NCBI GenBank assembly: GCA_026214975.1
Contig: CM047813.1
Location: 31,274,589 to 31,338,588 of the forward strand
Reading direction: 5' to 3'
Source of the DNA: Gentiana macrophylla
Lineage: Eukaryota; Streptophyta; Magnoliopsida; Gentianales; Gentianaceae
Length of the DNA: 64,000 nucleotides
The translations under genes were made by a program, and so were the position numbers. Shown piece after piece: positions 46,784 to 58,860 of this stretch (position 1 is the stretch's first letter; each line of letters opens with the position of its first letter). Under the pieces are notes generated by a model. It saw nothing but the letters and a program-made list of their open reading frames with translations, had not been told where the DNA came from and did not search any database.

Positions 46784-48449
46784 TTGATCGTCTTTTCTAA
46801 AGTGTCCAATCTCACCCGGCAAAGGTATCGGGTCAATCGTAGCCTAGAATTGGTGAGTCAAGGTCGATCCCACGTGGAATCTCGGCCGAGTACCAAAGTC
46901 GGTCCTCTGGCCCCTAGTTCAGTCAACACAATAATTGAACGTGGTGACTTGTCGATCACCGGTTCTACAAACTAAATATACACAAAATAAAAGAGTTTAA
47001 AACTATATAAAAGAGATAGCCGAAGCTATGATCCAATCTATTACTATATAACCCTAACTCAGAACTTAAGTGATTTGATAAACTCTAATGTTCTTGACAT
47101 TGTTAAAGGATGTCGCTTCCTATTTCAAAAAACTGTCGCCAATTTCAACAACCTAGTTTCCTATGTCGAACCAAGAAATTCACCGACCGGATTTAATCGA
47201 CCAACAAGGTCTACGCTTATGTAGACGCTCGACAAGTCGATACAAACTCACAACTAAACCGAGTCCCCAACAACTCAATGGTTTTACACAATGATCCTAG
47301 AAACCCCTTTTCCCGTATCCTCTCGCAAAATACATATGTAAAGAAGACTGAAATACGACATCGAAATGCAGTTCAATAAAAGTCATTTACTTAATAAGTT
47401 CTAACCATAACAACACCGAGAATCTAACAATCATAACATCAAAACACTTTAATCAATGAGCTAAGGATTCGATTTCATAGACTATCACATAACTCGACTA
47501 TTGGAAAAACTAGCTACTCATCTTATCAACAAAAACAACAAGAAATCAACAATAAATATAACAAAAACAAAGATTGAAAGCAAGAACAAGAAAGGAAAAC
47601 AAAATACCAAATATATTATGTCAGAAAATCGATCCAACCGAACGTAAATCCCATCAATAACGCGCTGCTTATCTTCGAGATCCTCCGGATTACAACAATC
47701 TACAACTAATCTTAGCTAATATACTCCTAACTAATCTAAGCTAAGAAAAGATGAAGAAAACGTCAAATGCCAAAAATCGATCTAAAAGAGGAGAGGACCG
47801 ATCTAGATCAAACGGGGGTATTTATAGTGTTTTTGCAAATTGATCGTTAGGCGTAAGTGCCTAGCAAACCTTAGAAGCGCACGCCTCAGCTCATCGAAAT
47901 CACGCATCAAACATTTGGCCTTCTTAGGCGCGCTACCGCTGACGACACACCTCAGAATAATAGGCCATAACTTTGTGTGTAGACCTCCAAATCGAAAGTG
48001 ATTCAAAATGCCTTGGAAAGATAATGAAATTGTATACAACTTTCATGAAGATGTCCAGCCCAGAAAATGCCTCAAGGTGGATCAAAATGCAGATCAATGG
48101 AAGGTATGGGTTGTAGTACCAACACGCTTTGATCCGCTTGAACGCTTAAGCTCTCGGGCACATGTTCCAATCCTCAGATCGCTCGCCTCCGACATCTCAA
48201 ACACCTAAGTCCTGTACAAAATCACAACAAATACCACACATAATCCCTACAGACACTAGTGGTGACCGAGAGTATAGTAAATTTACACCTAAAAAGACTG
48301 AGAATCCCGACTTACGCCCTAGGTCCCAAATGATAAATTCAAGGTGTAAATACATCAAAATACAACCAAATGTCTCGTGAAACATATAAAACGAGGTATA
48401 AACGGGGTATAATTACATAGAAAAATGATAGTCAATTTGACTCTCATCA
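46784..48449 (-). repeat. 5' LTR of the minus-strand gag-only element (about 1,666 bp)
   Basis: Copy of 42505-44164, ending on the plus strand in CTCTCATCA before the ATAAC target duplication. Confidence 0.88.
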
Positions 48450-48723
48450 ATAACTCCGGTTACATCACGATGGGGTCCTTGATTCAAGATGCTCACCAAA
48501 GCACCGATGAAACTTTGAGTTATTTACACTAAGTGGAAGTTCAAAGCCAAAACTACTTCATTTATGTACGATTTCCTTTGATGATGCTTAGTCCAGATTC
48601 GCATGAACTACAATGGCTCGATCCCCACAAGTGGCACGAGGGCAATCACTTAAGTGATGCAACAACTTCATTCATTTGTTTTTCTACATATAAAATATTT
48701 TTTATGAAAAAATAGGGGGAAAT

Positions 48724-49375
48724 TGTTAGATATTTTTTTTTCATAAATTACCTATTTTTTATCGTGATGCATTTGAGTTGCCGCAACAAAACAGGTGCTT
48801 ATGATGCTATTCTGATTCATGAACTGTGAAGTGTTGCGATTCGCATTCATGAATCTATGAAGTGTTGCGATTCAGATACTTGAATATGGCGGATGCGATT
48901 CGATACATGAATCGCTAAGTGATGCCATTCAGATACATGAATCTACTAAGTAATGCGATTTAGATACATGAACTCGCTAAGTGATGCGAATCGATTTCAT
49001 GCATTTGTGAAGAGATGGAATCAAGTCCATGCATCCGCGAGATCGCAAGTGGTGTAGCTCTTCATCCGATGCATGAATCTCCGAACGGATATGACTAGTA
49101 CTTTTTTTTGTCCAATAAATATGACTAAATGCATACATGAAAATTCACTTCATTATTTTTTGCAAGCATCATCGTAACTATTTTTTGAGTGTTCTCTGGT
49201 TTGATCAAACAAGTCACTGCTTGAATCAAACACCTATCAGATCCTCGAGAGAGATTTTCGAATGAACCCTCAAGAATATTGTAGTGGTGAAACATCTCTT
49301 AAAACACAACGCAAATCGCATGTCTTGGAGTATTATTTTTGTCGGTCCTTTCCTAAGTATTAATTTTTCCCAACA
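48724..49375 (+). repeat. 3' LTR of the large Copia element (652 bp)
   Basis: Starts TGTTAGATATT after the purine tract and ends TTTTTCCCAACA. Contains the 31-bp minisatellite (48797-49088). It corresponds to the two separated parts of the 5' LTR. Confidence 0.88.
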
Positions 49376-50109
49376 ATTAAGGGGCTGTTTGGCAAAGTCA
49401 TTAAGCTCTTATTTCAAAAAGTTTCTGGTGGTTACATTAAGAAATGTTTGATAACATTTTTGATACCACTTAATTAGATCGTGATGATCTCGAAAATAAT
49501 CAAATTTACTTTTAAGTTTTCACCACTCACCAACCACTTAATGCTGAATACCTTCGCTTGTTCAATATCCTGAAAATTCGCTGCTATTATTACCCACGCC
49601 TCTTATTACTTTAACCATATTTTCATTTTTTTCATAACATCACCCATGCTTATATTTCTTTAATTTGTTGAAAATCCCTATTTCATTTTCTAATCACTAT
49701 TGCCGATACATTGACTATTTATTTTTATTATATTTTTACCTAAGTCATCTATGCTTTAAGTATGTTTGATGGGATTGTCTTAGAAAACCTTTTTAATGGC
49801 TAAATTTTTGTTTCAGGCTATTTAATAATTTTATCAACTGGCTAAATTTTTTGTCTTTGCCATGCGCGCATATGATTTTGCATAAACCTTAGAATGTGGT
49901 CTCTCAATGTGATATGGACTAAACAAAAAAAAAAAAAGAGTAAATGGAAGAAATGGTATGTATTGTGAGGCTTAGACAATATCCTAGCAGCAATTTTGTT
50001 TTCTTAACGTGTATTGTGCATATGTATTTTACCACTGTAAACTAAAGACAGACAGTCATACTAATTTACCCAAATCTGAATTCTAATCAAGAAACACTAG
50101 GATAGATGT
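49376..50109. mobile_element. MITE-like host sequence (GGGGCTGTTTGGC end)
   Basis: The sequence right of the Copia TSD starts AAGGGGCTGTTTGGCAAAGT, a common plant MITE left end, followed by AT-rich non-coding sequence. The matching right end was not found. The remainder has no supported feature. Confidence 0.3.
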
Positions 50110-50155
50110 TAATTCAAATTGGTATCACATCGGGACTAGGAGGTTATGATTGTAC

Positions 50156-50687
50156 GCCACTCTGCATCCATCTTCGCTTCATATATATCGCCCAAGTGTT
50201 AGGCATGTTTATTGGCCTTGTTGTATCTTTTAAATTCTTGACTGTTATGTGGTCTACAATATTTATATTAGACCCATATTTAAAGAGCATGTTGAAGTGT
50301 GTGAATGGCTAGATTTGCTAATTTCCTCCCCAACAATTAAATATTTGAGGTAGATGGTAATTCTGTCGGGGAAAATGACAATCTAGCATGTTGTGTAACA
50401 ATTTTAACAAGAAGCCACTCTGCATCCATCTGCATCCATCTCCGCTTCATATATATCGCCCAAGTGTTAGGCATGTTTATTGGCCTTGTTGTGCCCTTTA
50501 AATTCTTGTCTGTTATGTGGTCTAGAATATTTATATTAGACCCATATTTGATGAGCATGTTGAAGTGTGTGAGTGGCTAGATTTGCTAATTTCTCACCTC
50601 CCCAACAATTAAATATTTGAGGTAGAGGGTAATTCTGTTTGGGAAAATGACAATCTAGCATGTTGTGTAACAATTTTAACAAGAAAT
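50156..50687. repeat. Tandem duplication across an LTR edge (period about 260 bp)
   Basis: 50156-50414 and 50415-50687 are near-identical (shared CATATATATCGCCCAAGTGT, CCCCAACAATTAAATATTTG, GACAATCTAGCATGTTGTG). The unit spans the left edge of the antisense Copia LTR and about 200 bp of flank, so the duplication happened after that insertion. Confidence 0.85.
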
Positions 50688-51729
50688 CTGAACACATAAA
50701 CATGTGTAGACCAAAATAATAAAATGTGACAAGAAAACTTATTGACGGAGGCGCAGTGTAGACTGGCCCTTAAGTCGCTTTTTGTCTCGACATGCTGCAC
50801 ACCAGAATGATAATCGCCTCCCAAGATACAACACTCATACCTTCTTCGATTGTTGCATTTCATTGAGAAGAAGACGGTGAACCGATCATGTTCTGTATAT
50901 CTCTTATTGACTCGAATTTATGCAAAGTATTTGTATGGATATTTTAATACAACTGACCATAATTTTGTCTAAGAATTACGAAAAAAATCTGCATTCCTTT
51001 CATAAAATGATGGGAATTTATAGGAGAAAATGTCCGATCATTTAAATGTTGCAACCTTTAACCGAAAAGTTATAACCTTTAACCAAAAGGATACAACCTC
51101 TTACGTGGTTGTAACATTTCATCGAATCGATGCAGCTCTCCATAATTTTAGAATTAATTTTAGTTCAAATATCTCCAACAATCCCCCATATGACTGAAAA
51201 TTAATGCAAGTGCAATGCGATTCTCAAGAGATTACGTATGGAAATCGCTGCATCGCGCAGGTGATTTGTCGCTTTGAACCTTCCGTAGTAGAGTATCATC
51301 GATATACCCGCCAAGCAGTTGAACTAGGTCTCGAATCGCCAGCTTTGGTGCATGCCTATACAATGACACCTCCACAACATATCTCCTAATATTCTCGAGG
51401 TTCTCATAGTTGTGTCCATTTTGGCTCTGGAACACTTGGTTTTAGAAAGTGTATTAGTGGAGTTCAGCCCACAAATTCTCATGCAGATGGCGGCCCCACT
51501 TCCATCTACATAGGTGACCTCCTATAAAGAGTACTGCAATACTCCACTTGGCTTAACCAAGATATAAGAATCATTAAAAGCATTATGCTCAACCCGAACC
51601 CTTTAGCATACATCACTTTTGTTTTAACATAACGGGAAAGGTCTAATTGTCCTCATAACTTAGTTGTCCCTTTGAACCATGATCTTGGGATCTCCAAATA
51701 CAATGGTTGAGTTGCCATTATAAGTGAAA

Positions 51730-52000
51730 CATGAATAGGCTTCACCCCATTCCGCTTGTCAAAAAAATTGCTAAACTTTTTCATAAGCGATCCGCAAGAT
51801 TCTCCTTTGACTTTATATATTCGAGGAAATCAAACCATCGTGAGATCAATTGTTCAATGGTATTGTGGTCTACGTTATATGAATCAGAATCTTACCATTT
51901 TCCATATTACCGCAGTGCTTGTTCTATCACTTACCGATAATTGTATGCTAATAACAATGATAGATTTTTGAGCCACACACCATATCTTTTCAAGGAGTTT
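51730..52000 (-). pseudogene. Copia RNase H C-terminal remnant (antisense)
   Basis: The minus strand reads HNTIEQLISRWFDFLEYIKS then KENLAD with a frameshift and 'TSGMG', matching the 'RHNSVRELLSSGIISIDYVKSKDNVADPLTK..GMGL' end of Copia RNase H. It defines the orientation of the outer antisense element. Confidence 0.65.
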
Positions 52001-52039
52001 CAATTAATTCAACTTCCTTTCCATTTCTTGCTTTCATAG

Positions 52040-55000
52040 CATCAACCTCCGCAACAAGTCAAGCAAACCGAATCAACCATGATCGTATCGAACTAAAGGT
52101 GCGTGAGACACAAACTCCAAAGTGATTCTCTCCATCTTAACCACCCAAAAGCCGATCGAAAGAACTATTTGGAAATGGGCTCGTGACTCATGCGATTGGT
52201 CATTGATGGCGTGAACAAATTGGGATATCTCACTGGGAAACAACCAAACCGGATGAGAATGACCCAAAGTTTGCCGCCGGGAGGTCCTAAAACTCCACGG
52301 TGAGGGCCTGCTCATCAACTCAATGGAAAAACTCCATTGCTCGACCCCACATGTTTCTCGACACACCAAGAAATGTGGGATGTCAACAAAGAAATGTATT
52401 CGCACCTTTGAGAATACATCTCATTTATGAATTAAAACCGTAATTTGGTCGCGTAAACAAGATGACCGATGTGACTCTATACTACAAATGAAATGGCAGG
52501 GATTATGGTTAGTGAGTCGACCTATCTCTATGATAACTCTTGGGTGTGTTCCTGTGGATGGAGCAAAGCCCCAAAAGAGGGAAGAAATGACAGAGTGTAC
52601 ACTTTTCCGGCCGGGTTTGAATCAAGAATTGATGGATGAAGAGGGCAAGAATACTTGAAAAACTCCCCACCACTCCCTAAGCGGAAGTTTTTTCATAAGT
52701 AAGAGGGGAAGAATCCAGAAAGAGTGATGCAAAAGGAGCAGCGGCAGCAAAGAAAGAACATCATGAATCCTCACTTAAGGTCGCTAGGGTGATAATAAGG
52801 GTAAAAATCAGAAGCTTTGGTGTGACCATCGCAAAAACAAGGCCACACCCGAGAGACATGTCGGGAATTCATGGAAACTGTAGAATTAAGCCTAGAATCG
52901 ATAGGAAGAAAGCAACCAGGTGAGTTCACTGTGGTAGCAACATAATTCGATTATCGCGAACTTCCTCACAAAGAACAACTGAACAACTGAGCAAGCTTCT
53001 CAAAGAAACCTAAAAGCTTCGCTTTCGGGCCTACTTGTGTTATAAGAATAATGTGCTAATGTGGCACTTTTTAGGCTCGGCCATCCTAGTTTTTTATATT
53101 TAAAGAAACTTTTTCCTAATTTTTTCCTCAATAAAGGTCCCGATTTTTATAAATGTTCGTATGTGAGTTGTCCAAACATTGTAGATCACCCTTCTTCCAC
53201 AACCTTACAAGCCCATTAAAACCGCTCACTAAGATACATAGTGATATTTGGGGGGACTGCTAAATGCATTAATTTGAAGGAAAGAGGTGGTTTATCATAT
53301 TTACGGATGATCACACCAGGCAACTTGGGTGTGAGCTTACAAAACAAAAGTCCGATGCAAATCATGCTTTTGAAACGCTTTTTTATAATCTTATTTTAAC
53401 TCAATTTAGTCTAAAATTGAAATTTTTAGAAGGGATAAACGGATCGAGTACTTTAACTCAATCCTTGGTCCAAGCTTTTCCAAAATATGGCATGATACAC
53501 CAAAGTTCTTGTCCTAACACACCACAACAAAACGGTGTGGCAGGAAAGAAAAACAGCATCTTCTGTAGGTGTTTAGATCCCTCATCGATAACTTCTAAGT
53601 GTCCTAAATACGATGATGCTTATAATGTGTTAACAAACAAGTTATCTCATTATCAGACTACCCTCCAGAAAAGCTGCCTTTCGTAGTCCTCTTGGAAAAT
53701 TGGTAGAATCCACCCTATTACTCACCAGACCGATCCAAAACCTAACCCTCATAGTGTTTGGGTGCATTACTCACTTTCACATTTACAACCAAGGGAAACT
53801 TGATCCCGTGTCTAGAAATGTGTATTTGTTGGCTATTCACCCACTCAGTAAAGGGTACAAGTGCTTGGATCCTCTCACACATTAAAACGTATGTCACCAG
53901 TGGGATGTCACCTTCTACGAAACCTATATGTTCTTTCTCTCACAATCATGTTCGTGTGAGTAATCTGATTGGAACATGATAGTGACAACCTTCACAGCTT
54001 TTTGGGATGTTGGAGAATCCACCCACCCTCTCACCATTAGATGTTGTGACTTTATCAATATTTAGAAAGAGATAGCTCGTAGTCATATACTCCATTCTAT
54101 TTCCTGGGTCCAAGTGATCGGAATAGTCGTAAAGATAGCCCGCAGAGCCGAAACCCAAGACTGCATCACGTAAAATTTCCAGGCCTCACTTATTCAATGA
54201 AAGGAACTTTTCTCAAGAAAGACAAGAATCCTCACACGTTGCATAATCGAACAAATTAACTTCTCCGGGATGAATGTCCTGACCATCTAAATTGTGTAAA
54301 TCTCTTGATCCTCGCACTACCACCACCCCCATGAAACCACCTTCCTAGAACTCCGCTCTAATGGAAAAAACTATACAAAATGATCCTTCATCAGACATCC
54401 CTTATTCACATCGTAAAACCACTCAGTGAATGCACAAAACATCCTTTGTAAATTCTTGAGCAAACATACCTCCTACTCAAACATCTCCCCTAAATACCAA
54501 GCTTTTCTTCCAACCTATCCAAAGATATCCATTCCTAATAACATCCAAGAAGCACTCGGGCCTGTCTAGAATGGAAAGCAAACGGTTTCAGAAGAAATTG
54601 TTGCCCTGAAAAGAATGCACGATACCTCAAGGCTGAGGTAGGCTTGCCGTGAAGGGAAGACTCAGTGGGGATGTATACTGTGTTTAATTTTTGCCAATGT
54701 GAGAAAAGTCTCGAGCAATCCAATGATAAAGTTCGGGGCATAACCTTCGCTACTCAACCTCCAATTCTCAGACTTTGCAAGGTCCCATCGTAGTTGTACA
54801 TTTACTCATGAATCTGGAATGGCTACTTGAACAACCAGATGTAAAGAATGCCTTCTTACATGGGAATTTGAAAGAAGAAGGGTATACGGATCTCTGGCCA
54901 ATTTCCAGACTCCTCTTCGGGAAAATGAGGTGAAGGTCTGGCAGAGAGACAGTTGTTCTTGGGTGGACTCAAACAGAGTCCAAGAGTATGGCTTGAAAGA

Positions 55001-55560
55001 TTTATGGTTCTTGGAAAGGAAGCGTTCAAACAATGTCAATCTGACCATACCTTGTTCACTAAGTGGATCGGGCAAGGCAAGATAACAAAGTGGTCCTGTC
55101 TATGTTGATGATATCATACTCACAGGTGGATGATAAAGAAGGAATCAATCGACTAAGAAGAGTATGGGAAAGGAATTTGAAATAAAAGAACTAGGCGCCT
55201 CAAATATTTTTTGGGTATGGAGTTTCACAGTCGAATCGTGGATTGTTGGTAACACAGAGAAAATACATACTTGATCTCGTTAAGAAATCGACGAGGGAGT
55301 GCAAACCACCAAAGACTCCCATGGAACCCAATCAAATTATGGGAAAAAGGATGAACCCCCGCAGACAAAGAAAAGTATCGTAGACCGTTGGAAAATTGAT
55401 ATATTTGGCTCACACTAGGCCTCGATATTTCTTTGCCGCGGAGCACAGCTACCAATTTATGCACGCACCATGTGAGCCTCATTTTGAAGCCGTGTTCAGG
55501 ATCCTCGATACCTCAAGTGGACAAAGTGGGACAAGGGTGTGCTTCGTAAAACAGAGAGAG
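52040..55560 (+). pseudogene. Sense-strand Copia gag-pol fragment (Ale/Retrofit-like)
   Basis: Gag (UBN2-type): KNYLEMGS, GYLTGKQPKPDENDPKFAA, SIARPHMFLDT (52140-52380). Zinc-knuckle remnant LWCDHRKNKATPERH (about 52818). Integrase: KIHSDIWG (53235), CPNTPQQNGVAGKKN (53513), VFGC...HIYNQGKLDP (53756). RT: NAFLHGNLKE (54850), VYVDDIILTGG (55098), then a KELGASNIFWVW-type broken LG.LKYFLGMEF (55189) and FMHAPCEPHFEAVFRIL (55455). It stops before RNase H, so it is truncated on the right. Breaks are mostly 1-2 base indels in otherwise well-conserved sequence. No LTRs were found for this piece. Confidence 0.78.
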
Positions 55561-56199
55561 AGGTAAGTTGTCAAGCATATGAAGATGTGATCAAGGTGTT
55601 TTACATCACTTATTTAAGTAAATTTCATTTACCAATCAATTTCATAATTCCAAGAATCGATGAAGTTTAAGCCACCCGCCTGCATTTTGGGTAAACCTCA
55701 GTTAATCATCATTTCGCAACTTTAATTGATTAAGATAATTTTGGTTCAACGATTTGATGAATGTTGTTGGTATCAAAACAAAATTAATTAAACATTGAAT
55801 CACACTTTTCCACCTTGATCACCACTTAATTGATTAACTTATTTATTATGCCGATTTAAACGCCTCAATAAATGCATCAACAACTTAACTTACATTTTGA
55901 AATGTACATCATAATAATTAAAGCAAATATATAATTAATATGAATATAACAATAAAATATGCACATACATTCATAATAATAACTTTGTCACCATATTAGG
56001 TACAACCATTTGGATGTTTACTTAAACACCCTCATACAAATTTATACAAATTATTACACACATATAATAATGTAAAATTAAAGTGCTTATTGCAAACCAC
56101 AACTTGAATATCAAATTCAACAAAAGAAGTTCAATCATAAAGTTCTTGTCATCAATACGGACATATTTAACTCGGCCCATAGTCTCGTGACTATTTTCG
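55561..56199. other. AT-rich interval between two Copia remnants
   Basis: No coding motif or terminus is supported. It probably belongs to one of the adjoining elements or to the junction created when the sense-strand Copia piece arrived. Confidence 0.35.
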
Positions 56200-57060
56200 C
56201 TATGTTTGCTTGTTCAACCTTCCGAGGCTTTCGGCATTCATTCATGCGATGTCATTGTTTCCTCGCAGCTTAAAACGCTTACCATTGAATTTCTTAGCCC
56301 CTTGATTGCCTCTAGAACTTTCACCCTTGAACTTTCTTCTCTCGGCCCTTGCCATCGCTTTCACCGAACCGACTCCACCAAATGTGCCTTGATTGTCCAA
56401 TATGCCCTCCTCTCGCCAAGTTGCCGGTTGTTCTCTCTCACCCTTAGTTTCACCACCAACTTATTCATGATTATCTCCTTGATTTTGTGCTTCAAATAAT
56501 TCTTGAAATCTCTCCACTTAAGGTGGATGTTTCTAATTATTGCAAAGAAGTTGGAATGGTTCATTAATAACCAAACTCCTCATGACACTCGGAGATAATT
56601 ATCTGCAACTCTTCCATTTGGCTAACAACGGTTCGTTTTCACCATCTTGTATGCCATAAACATGTCAACAATATATTTTTCTCTTGTAAGCATCTTCTGC
56701 CTTATACTTTATTTCAAGCTACCGCCATAATTCTTTTCACTTTTACACATACAATAAATTGCATATAAAGTATTATCAATGATAATTAAGGATATAATTT
56801 TTACATAAAAAATCTAAGTGTTTTCATCCACTGATGTCATAGAGGCTTTATTATTTTCACCCTCTTGCACCGCAGGAGGACTTCAATAGCCATTTTGCCA
56901 AACTCAAAGTTGTCAGATAAAAATAGCATTTTCTGATGCCATCTCTTGAAGTTCTGTCCGTTGAACTTCTCTGATTTTTTGTGGTGAGACGATCTTGTTC
57001 CTTGCACAACAGCATGTTGCACAAATGACAAAGGAGTTGTTTCAATGTTTCTTCCATTTA
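56200..57060 (-). pseudogene. Copia gag remnant (antisense)
   Basis: The minus strand reads, with frameshifts, EKFNGQNFKRWHQKMLF then YLTTLSLAKWLL (56880-56980), and further on EPFQLLCNN-like text then WRDFKNYLKHKIKEIIMNKL (56440-56540). These are Copia UBN2/Retrotran_gag_2 motifs. Beginning of gag is near 57057 (MEETLKQLLC). Zinc-knuckle sequence is degenerate. Confidence 0.7.
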
Positions 57061-57859
57061 TGTTTTTCTACAAACAGAATATCAACAATCAAAGTTTGCA
57101 AAACAGATCAGAATTCACACTTTTCCGATAATAGTACCTCGCAAATTTAAAAACCACTTAACACTTTAAACACATAACACTTAAGATTTTTGTAATTTAT
57201 AGCACCAAATAAACAATTTTCATTCTCTAACTTTTTAGAAACGAAATGAAGTAATTACAAAGAGATTTTGACTACAACACATCAGAGGCAATTTTTCAAT
57301 TTTTCAGAAAGTTGTAACTATTTTTATATTTTTCGGCACAACATTTTTTCAACCAAATTTCATATTTTTGTTAGAAGTAAACTATAATCACATACTTGTA
57401 GAATCATATTAACACAAAAATCATGTTGTTAACATAATTTTTCAAAATTGTATACAAGGAAACACATTGCATTTTTACACAAAAACTAACAATTTTTCCA
57501 CCATTTTATGTTGCAGATTTTTTAATAGTCACTTCACATCTCTAGAATTAATACCAACACAATTTGGAAGATGTTTCAGATCGCACATATCATGTAAAAT
57601 AAATTTACATAAAGATTCTCACATAAACATGTTGTTGTATCATATTTAACAAATAAGCATTCAGTTAAACATGAATTTTCTGCTTCAACTTTTGGTAAAG
57701 TATTTCCTGATTCTACTTCAAAAAAACTTAAACCAGTAGAAAGATGAACATGTTTCAGATTGCAAACAAATTGTAAAATATGTTTTAGAAACAAATTATA
57801 CATATACACATTGCACAAACATGTTCATAATTTTAACATGAACGAATAACATCATAAGA
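57061..57859 (-). other. Copia leader between 5' LTR and gag (non-coding)
   Basis: AT-rich sequence with two diverged copies of a block containing AGATGTTTCAGATYGCA and 'CACATAAACATG' (about 57565-57660 and 57740-57840). No coding evidence. Confidence 0.4.
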
Positions 57860-58133
57860 TTGTTAGGTAAATAACAATCTAGCATGCTGTTTTAACAAGA
57901 ATCTGAACACATGAACATGTATAGACCAAAATTAATAAGATTGGACAAGAAAACTTATTGATCGAGGCAATAAGAAAGACTCATCTCTTAAAGCTGCTTT
58001 TGCTCCGATTTTCATGCATACGGAATGCATAATCGCTTTCCAAGATACAACACTCATACATTCTTCTGATTGTCAGACTTCAACGGTAAGCAAGATTTAC
58101 TTAACCGATCATGCTGCTCAGATATATCTTCTT

Positions 58134-58266
58134 CGTGGCCGCCCTATAATGAGGCAGAGAGATCATGGGTCTTAAGCTCAACGTGCCCTGATGCCTAATT
58201 GCATACATGCTTTCGCTTAAAAGAAAAAAATCTCAGACATTCAATCCGATCCAACATAATATAATA

Positions 58267-58300
<34 letters not shown>

Positions 58301-58616
58301 ATAAAGGCCCAAATTTTTTTACTCCTTCATGAACTGATGTGATGTTTTGCCATGATAACATTATTTCCTTCGACAACTCAGATGCAAGAGATTACAAAAA
58401 TATATATGAAAAATATCTAACAAAATGTCCCAATAAAATTTTACTTGGCCCTAAAAGACTAATTTCAGAGGATGTTTTGAGCGCTAACAATAAATCAAAT
58501 TAGATTATTAACGTTAAAAACACGATAAGATATTTAAAAAAAAAAAAACAACTTCAACTAAAACGCCTAATTCAAGACTTCTAAGATTGTTCTCAATATA
58601 TTCCAGGTCGGCCCTG
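58134..58616. mobile_element. hAT element, 8-bp TSD ATCTTCTT
   Basis: A 483-bp insertion flanked by exact ATCTTCTT copies (58126-58133 and 58617-58624). Inverted termini are CGTGGCCGCCCTATAAT and the inverse of the right end, CAGGGCCGACCTGGAAT. It interrupts the antisense Copia 5' LTR: the LTR sequence before and after joins cleanly when it is removed. It contains a T31 run and no transposase. Confidence 0.85.
58269..58299. repeat. Poly(T) tract
   Basis: A run of about 31 T within the hAT element, possibly the tail of an antisense retroposon or a slippage product. Confidence 0.95.
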
Positions 58617-58860
58617 ATCTTCTTGACTTGAATTTATGCAAATTATTTGTATGGATATTTTAATACAAATGGCCAGGATTTTGTTAAAGAAAATTCTTAC
58701 AAAAAAACTGCATTCCTTTTCATATAATGATGGGAATTTATAGGAGAAAGACGTCCGATCATTTAAAAGTTGCAACATTTAACCGAAAAGCTATACCACC
58801 GAAAAGATACAATCTCTTAATTACGTGGTTGTAATCTTTCAGCGAACTGATGCAAGAATT

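Larger units (their letters stand above)
42505..48449 (-). mobile_element. Second gag-only gypsy (Athila/Tat-like) element, TSD ATAAC
   Basis: A minus-strand element of 5.95 kb with 5' LTR 46784-48449, interior 44165-46783 and 3' LTR 42505-44164. ATAAC flanks both ends (42500-42504, 48450-48454). The LTR start TGATGAGAGTC and end CGATCA/G resemble the element at 27993. The primer site on the minus strand reads TGGCGCGTTGCG (plus 46764-46775), a corrupted tRNA-Asp site. The interior has no pol. It sits inside the Copia element, so it is younger than that one. Confidence 0.88.
34600..49375 (+). mobile_element. Large decayed Copia element with nested insertions, TSD ATTAA
   Basis: The 5' LTR begins TGTTAGATATTTTTTCAT at 34600 and resumes to ...TATCCCAACA at 38830. 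The 3' LTR is 48724-49375 and follows a purine tract (AAATAGGGGGAAAT). ATTAA flanks both outer ends (34595-34599, 49376-49380). Total 14.8 kb, of which about 9.6 kb is later insertions: a solo LTR and antisense Copia fragment inside the 5' LTR, and a gag-only element inside the 3' interior. The recognisable pol remnant lies at 39475-42160. Confidence 0.85.
50640..58860 (-). mobile_element. Antisense Copia element, broken by later insertions
   Basis: A minus-strand element: 5' LTR region about 57860-58860 (itself split by a hAT element), gag at 56200-57060, RNase H end at 51730-52000, polypurine tract (minus GTCATATGGGGGATT) at about 51183-51195, and 3' LTR about 50640-51182 (start TGTTGGAGATATTTG). 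The two LTR regions share GTATGGATATTTTAATACAA and GATGGGAATTTATAGGAGAA. The integrase/RT part between gag and RNase H is missing and replaced by a plus-strand Copia fragment. Exact LTR edges are uncertain because one edge is duplicated and the other truncated. Confidence 0.7.
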
